DNA of 10,724 nt. Origin: Acidobacteriota bacterium (lineage in GTDB: Bacteria; Acidobacteriota; Vicinamibacteria; Vicinamibacterales; CAVVIG01). Where the stretch lies: the NCBI GenBank assembly GCA_003222555.1, contig QHWL01000201.1, positions 1 to 10,724 of the forward strand. Direction: 5' to 3'. Both the position numbers and the translations under genes were made by a program. Positions 7,332-10,724 of the stretch are shown here, piece by piece (position 1 is the first letter of the stretch; every line of letters begins with the position of its first letter). Below the pieces are notes generated by a model that was not told where the DNA came from, made no database searches, and saw only the letters and a list, made by a program, of their open reading frames with translations.

Positions 7332-7440
7332 GCCGCGTTGCGGTGCTCAGACTGAGGGGCCGGTCCGGCGAACCAGCGTATGCCGCGCGAACGAAGGCGA
7401 AGGGCGAAACCCCCTTTCGGCGACTCTTTTCGCGACTCGC

Positions 7441-7872
7441 CTAACGTTGCATCGACAGGGTCCCGGATCCTTGGGCGTGGACGTAGGCCTCTTCGCCGTG
7501 CTGTGTGACGTCGAGTCCGGTGCTCTCTTCCTCGGCATCAGTCCGCAAGGGCACCACCGCGCCAATCAGTTTCAGCAGAACGAAGGTGAGAGCGCCGCTG
7601 TAGACGATCGCGGCCAGAACGGCGACTCCCTGTATCCCCAGTTTAGCGGGATTGCCAAACAACAGCCCGTCTGCGACACCATTGAGCGCCTTCTGGGCGA
7701 ACACCCCGGTCAGCAACGCGCCGACCGTGCCGCCGACTCCGTGCGCGGCCACCACGTCGAGTGAATCGTCCAGCGTGGTCCGCACGCGCAATATCAGGCC
7801 GAAGTAGCTTGGCAATGCCGCCAATGCCCCGAGCGCGATCGCGCTGATCGGTCCCACGAATCCGGCGGCTGG
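7441..7872 (-). pseudogene. amtB: AmtB ammonium channel, C-terminal fragment
   Basis: This is the last third of an AmtB/Mep/Rh-family ammonium channel, an inner-membrane protein of usually 400 residues or more. Visible are PAAGFVGPISAI, then LDDSLDVVAAHGVGG with the second pore histidine (His318 in E. coli AmtB), GALLTGVFA, a final membrane segment (AVLAAIVYSGALTFVLL), and the cytoplasmic tail with GLDVTQHGEEAY, which binds PII proteins. Family resemblance starts sharply at PAAGFVGP, near 7872; the upstream codons in the same frame do not resemble AmtB, and the first membrane segments, including the His168 partner, are missing. A GTG at 7857 could start an open frame, but a working channel is not possible from this fragment. 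No glnK or other PII gene is adjacent. It is either a decayed copy or the result of a rearrangement or misassembly. Confidence 0.85.
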
Positions 7873-8108
7873 CGCCGAAGGCCCACGTGCTTGGCAGCTG
7901 CCGATGGGATCAGAGGCGGAGGAGTGTAGAGAAGACTGACGGCAAACGCGCGGCGCGTGCGTCGGCCGGCGGATGAACCTCCCGAGGCACCGGCTGATCG
8001 AAGGTCAGCGTGCGCGAATGCAGTGCTGCCCACGCCAGGACCTTCTACCGTGAGGTAAACGGCGCACGGGGCAGCCCATGACGGGTCGTCCAGTATTCGA
8101 GTGAGTGA
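7873..8108. other. Gap between amtB fragment and HTH regulator
   Basis: No gene is supported here. One - strand frame is open for about 45 codons (near 7917-8050) and reads AWAALHSRTLTFDQP, which faintly recalls the C-terminal ALHA--L-F-HP pattern of RluA-type pseudouridine synthases. It has a stop directly upstream and no start, so at most it is a relic. The region should also contain the promoter of the + strand regulator, but no clear -35/-10 pair is visible. Confidence 0.3.
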
Positions 8109-8396
8109 ATGACGTTTCGTAAGGACTTGTTGACGCTGCTCGGGGACCAGGCGCGGTCGGTGTCGTCGCTCGCGCGAGATCTGGGACTCAAACGCGCCGA
8201 CATCGAGGACGACTTGCGCCATGTTCTTCGCTCGGCAAGAGCGGCGGGGTGCCGGATCGTCGTGGTGCCCGCCCGCTGTCGCGCCTGCGGTTTCACGTTC
8301 GATGAACAAAAGCTGTCGAAGCCGGGCAAGTGTCCTGCGTGTCGCAGCACACGGTTATACGAGGCGCAAATAAGTATCCATCCCGCTGATGTATAG
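8109..8396 (+). CDS. Small HTH regulator with C-terminal zinc ribbon
   Basis: A 95-residue cytoplasmic protein. Residues 3-45 (FRKDLLTLLG, SVSSLARDLGLKRADIEDDL, RHVLRSAR) fit a winged helix-turn-helix, and residues 57-80 form a zinc ribbon with CRAC at 57-60 and CPAC at 75-78. This layout matches a family of predicted transcription regulators with HTH and Zn-ribbon domains (COG3357 as I recall), best known from archaea and found scattered in bacteria. It may bind DNA and sense metal or redox state, but no target is known. ATG at 8109 is preceded only by a weak purine stretch (GAGTGA). It is divergent from the amtB fragment and convergent with the beta-propeller gene. Confidence 0.75.
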   Translation: MTFRKDLLTLLGDQARSVSSLARDLGLKRADIEDDLRHVLRSARAAGCRIVVVPARCRACGFTFDEQKLSKPGKCPACRSTRLYEAQISIHPADV

Positions 8397-8397
8397 G

Positions 8398-8470
8398 GTT
8401 TTACCGCAGAGCACGCCGAGAGTTCTTAGCGTTCTCTGCTCGGCGGGCTCAGCGGGCTCGGCGGTTAACG
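8398..8470. repeat. Imperfect inverted repeat, CGCAGAG type, second copy
   Basis: The left arm at 8404-8420 and the reverse complement of the right arm at 8448-8464 match at 14 of 17 positions; the inner part also pairs loosely (AGTTCTTAGC with GTTCTCTGCT-like sequence). Positions 8405-8421 are identical to 1107-1123. The element fills almost the whole 82-base gap between two convergent genes. Its right half is itself built from GGCTC-GCGG units. Confidence 0.7.
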
Positions 8471-8478
8471 GAGGACGA

Positions 8479-10122
8479 CTATCGAACGACGCGTAGGTTG
8501 AGAGGGGCGGATAAATCGGGAAGGCCAAGGAGGCCAAAGACAGCCACGCCATTGGGGGTGCCTACGTACACGTGTCCGTTGACGATCGTCGGCGTAATGA
8601 ACTTATTTCCGGCGCCGAACGCGTCTCTGCCAGCGGGCGCCTGATTCGAATTGAAGAACTCTCGCGACAAATCGCGGGCATCCAGCGCGTGCAAGACCGC
8701 CGGGTTGGTATTCTCCACGGCCCAGAGAATCGCATTCGTGGCGCCGTTCGCGGAAATGCTCGGCGTGGCTCCAGGATACCCGAAAACACCGGTGGTTCTC
8801 GAGGCCGCGCTCGAGGAGAGCCGAGCGCTCACGACGGAGAAGGCCTTGATGGCATCTCCCACCGAGCCTATGTACACAGTGTTGTTGAAGTAGGCTGGCG
8901 TCGAGTACATGCCCCCGCTCAAAGCTCCAACCACGTCCTGATAGATCTGATTGCTCGCGGCGTTCCATTTTCCCATCGAGTCGCGGTCGGCGACATAGAT
9001 GTGCTTGTCTTTGCCACCACCCACCGTTAAATGCCGAACACGTCCCGAACCGTCGATCAGGTCGGGAAGGACCACGGCGGCACCGGACCCGAGATCGGCA
9101 TCGACGCTCGACTGCTGGGTTGTGTCGAACGTCGCGAAGTAGTCCGCAACCGTCAGACTGGCTCCAGTCGACACTTTCAGGAACGCGTTGCCGAAGTCGC
9201 GTCGACTCGGAAAGCCGCTCGCATCGAGCGTGGTTTCAAACGTCCCGTTGCCGGCGAGCAAGTAGAAGTTGCCGGCCGTATCCGCCGCAGGACCACCGCC
9301 GGCCATCCAGAAGGCGCCCTCCGAGCCGTTTGGCGTGATGTTCAGGACGCCAGTCTGCGCGAGCGTGGATGCGTCGTGGGCGATGATCCAGCCGGTGTAG
9401 GGATCGATATCGCAGTGCGAGGCCCATGACGTCACGATCGATCCGTTGATCAGAAGCAGCGCGGCCCGTTCCTTGTACCGCTTGGGATCGAAGGTCACCA
9501 TGCCGCCGACGCTGCCGGCACCGGTACCTGGGAAAGACGCTTGAACGCTCTTCGCGCCGCCAAAGAGTTCTGCGCCCGTAGTGACGTCGAGCGCGTGGAG
9601 GCGCTGGAGGTAGCGGCCCGAGGCGTCCTTCGACATCGCAACCACGTAGATGGCACCGCTCGGACCCCGAGTTCTATCGATGACGGGCGTCGACGTAATG
9701 CCGATCTCGGGCGTCACTTGTGAACAGCCGCGGTTGTCGCTCGGGGTTTCGCCCACGCCGAGGAGCGAGACGCGCCAGAGCACCATTCCCGTATCGCCAT
9801 CGAACGCATAAACGCTGTCGTGCTCGGTCGCCACGTACAAGACGTTGTGCGTGCCTTGTCCGGAAATCACAACGCTGGAGAGAAACAGCGGCTGGGCATC
9901 GACTCTCCCGTCGACGGAGAAGAATCCGACTCTTCCAAAGGTGGCCATACTGACGTTGGCGGGGGTCAGAACCGTTTCATTCAAATTCTGCCCGGTCCGC
10001 GCGACGTCGTTGTGGTATGTGGGGACGTCGATGCCGCCTGCCGCGGCTAGCGTGAGGCGTGCTCCCTGGCCGACGATGAGAGCTGACGCGATGACGGCTG
10101 CGGCTGCTAAGGATCTGGACAT
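8479..10122 (-). CDS. Secreted PQQ-type beta-propeller protein
   Basis: A 547-residue protein with a signal peptide (residues 1-28, MSRSLAAAAVIASALIVGQG onward) and repeated beta-propeller blades. Examples are VLYVATEHDSVYAFDGDTG at 94-112, IYVVAMSKDASG and LHALDVTTGAEL near 158-187, YTGWIIAHDASTL near 242-254, NFYLLAGNG at 285-293, IYVADRDSMGKWN, TVYIGSVGDAIKAF and, last, VYVGTPNGVAVF. The YAFDGDTG and LHALDVTTG turns are typical of quinoprotein-dehydrogenase-like repeats. Whether PQQ binds cannot be said, and no cytochrome c motif (CxxCH) is present, so a redox role is not supported; a binding or scaffolding role outside the cytoplasm is equally possible. Two cysteines lie at 133 and 237. 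ATG at 10122 is the first residue of the signal peptide and its ribosome binding site is weak. It is divergent from the beta-helix gene. Confidence 0.88.
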   Translation of the reverse strand: MSRSLAAAAVIASALIVGQGARLTLAAAGGIDVPTYHNDVARTGQNLNETVLTPANVSMATFGRVGFFSVDGRVDAQPLFLSSVVISGQGTHNVLYVATEHDSVYAFDGDTGMVLWRVSLLGVGETPSDNRGCSQVTPEIGITSTPVIDRTRGPSGAIYVVAMSKDASGRYLQRLHALDVTTGAELFGGAKSVQASFPGTGAGSVGGMVTFDPKRYKERAALLLINGSIVTSWASHCDIDPYTGWIIAHDASTLAQTGVLNITPNGSEGAFWMAGGGPAADTAGNFYLLAGNGTFETTLDASGFPSRRDFGNAFLKVSTGASLTVADYFATFDTTQQSSVDADLGSGAAVVLPDLIDGSGRVRHLTVGGGKDKHIYVADRDSMGKWNAASNQIYQDVVGALSGGMYSTPAYFNNTVYIGSVGDAIKAFSVVSARLSSSAASRTTGVFGYPGATPSISANGATNAILWAVENTNPAVLHALDARDLSREFFNSNQAPAGRDAFGAGNKFITPTIVNGHVYVGTPNGVAVFGLLGLPDLSAPLNLRVVR

Positions 10123-10154
10123 CTACCGGACGCTGGCGGCAATCGTCGGGCCAC

Positions 10155-10173
10155 GTTTTCCAACGTTGAAAAC
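10155..10173. promoter_or_regulatory. Near-palindrome in the divergent promoter region
   Basis: GTTTTC and GAAAAC flank the centre AACGTT, giving a 9-bp inverted repeat with one extra C on the left. CAACGTTG at 10161-10168 is an exact palindrome. It lies 33 bases upstream of the beta-propeller start and about 200 bases from the start of the divergent beta-helix gene, a position fitting an operator for the former. No regulator is identified. Confidence 0.3.
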
Positions 10174-10372
10174 ACTGAGATCTGTCCTGTGAGGCGTCCT
10201 CGCGGTCCAGTTCTGACCTGCGGGTTACGGATTTGCCAACGCATCCGCCAGCGGGAGGAACAGCCCCGCGTTCATCCAGCGCCAGATCATCCGCCAGAAG
10301 TCGTCCGGAGCGGACGCCTTCCAACGGCACAGCGGTTGCTCCCCAGGACTCGAGCTTCCCGCTAGAACAGCC

Positions 10373-10724
10373 ATGCAAGGCGCGCGTCTCTGCATTGTCC
10401 TCTTCGCGCTGTTATCAAGGGCGGGATCTTCCGCTGCAGCTCCAGCTCGCCCCGCCCCCGCGATTCCGCCCCCGTCTGGAACGATCGTCAACGTCTCGAC
10501 CGAGGTTCAGTTGCGGGATGCGGTTGCTTCGCTCGCATCGAACACGACGATCGTGGTGGCGCCCGGCACTTACAGCTTGCGAGACGCGTTGTACGTCAAC
10601 GGCACGTTCACGAACATCGGCATTCGCGGCGCGACGGGCAACTCGGATGACGTGGTGCTCGCAGGTCTGGGGATGGCCAATGCGTCGGTCCCCTACGGAA
10701 TCTGGGTCGGTGGCAACGTGCGCG
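10373..10724 (+). CDS. Secreted right-handed beta-helix protein, 5' part
   Basis: The frame starts at ATG 10373 and is still open at the right edge, giving the first 117 residues. The N-terminus (MQGARLCIVLFALLSRAGSS) is a signal peptide, followed by a Pro/Ala-rich linker up to about residue 35. Then comes TIVNVSTEVQLRDAV, TTIVVAPGTYSLRDAL, and TNIGIRGATGNSDDVVLAG, the usual first rungs of parallel beta-helix proteins related to pectate lyases and other polysaccharide-active or surface proteins. Catalytic residues would lie beyond the edge, so the enzyme class, if any, is unknown. No strong ribosome binding site precedes the ATG. It is divergent from the beta-propeller gene. Confidence 0.8.
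   Translation, partial: MQGARLCIVLFALLSRAGSSAAAPARPAPAIPPPSGTIVNVSTEVQLRDAVASLASNTTIVVAPGTYSLRDALYVNGTFTNIGIRGATGNSDDVVLAGLGMANASVPYGIWVGGNVR

Noticed and set aside
7400..7430. CGAAA-CCCCC-TTTCG hairpin after the amtB fragment as a terminator
   Set aside because: Only five base pairs and no T-run follows; too weak to call.
10225..10491. - strand frame of 88 codons ending WRMIWRWMNAGLFLPLADAL
   Set aside because: The C-terminal part looks slightly protein-like, but it overlaps the signal peptide region of the beta-helix gene on the opposite strand and has no clear start signal.
1..10724. CRISPR array, tRNA, insertion sequence or phage gene
   Set aside because: No regularly spaced direct repeats, no cloverleaf I could recognise, and no transposase, integrase or phage motif in any convincing frame.

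Overview
The window looks like chromosomal DNA of a GC-rich, free-living, Gram-negative-type bacterium. An acidobacterium, perhaps of the Vicinamibacteria kind, is my best guess. That is inferred from two paralogous secreted proteins of a type I recall as strongly amplified in Acidobacteria, from a signal-peptide beta-propeller and a beta-helix protein, and from dispersed intergenic repeats. No rRNA or tRNA marker is present, so the placement is tentative. I see no CRISPR array, insertion sequence, phage gene or RNA gene, and I do not see a clear new multi-gene system.

Layout, left to right. Positions 1-323 hold no gene I can support. A small exported metallopeptidase-like protein (TTG start, + strand) is followed by an imperfect inverted repeat and then yajQ (+), a nucleotide-binding protein. 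YajQ converges on a large orphan membrane sensor histidine kinase (-), and the 127-bp gap between them holds a 27-bp-arm inverted repeat. Next comes a run of three closely spaced - strand genes, transcribed from about 7296 down to 4207: secreted paralog A, secreted paralog B, and a citrate/tricarballylate-type MFS symporter whose reading frame is broken near position 4990. A candidate sigma-70 promoter with a palindrome in its spacer lies upstream of this run. Further right are the last third of an AmtB ammonium channel (-, 5' end missing) and a divergent small HTH plus zinc-ribbon regulator (+). Another inverted repeat, sharing 17 identical bases with the first, fills the gap between that regulator and a convergent secreted PQQ-type beta-propeller protein (-). 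The window ends in the start of a divergent secreted beta-helix protein (+), cut by the window edge.

How the parts fit together. The three-gene run could be one unit in which two exported proteins act on an extracellular compound and the symporter takes up a tri- or dicarboxylate product; this is inference only. The symporter frameshift and the AmtB truncation are two separate signs of gene decay, or of assembly error, within about 3 kb. Most of the exported proteins have no assigned biochemical function. The points most worth a second look are the secreted pair with its transporter, the unusual zinc-site spacing of the metallopeptidase, and the repeat elements placed at convergent gene ends.
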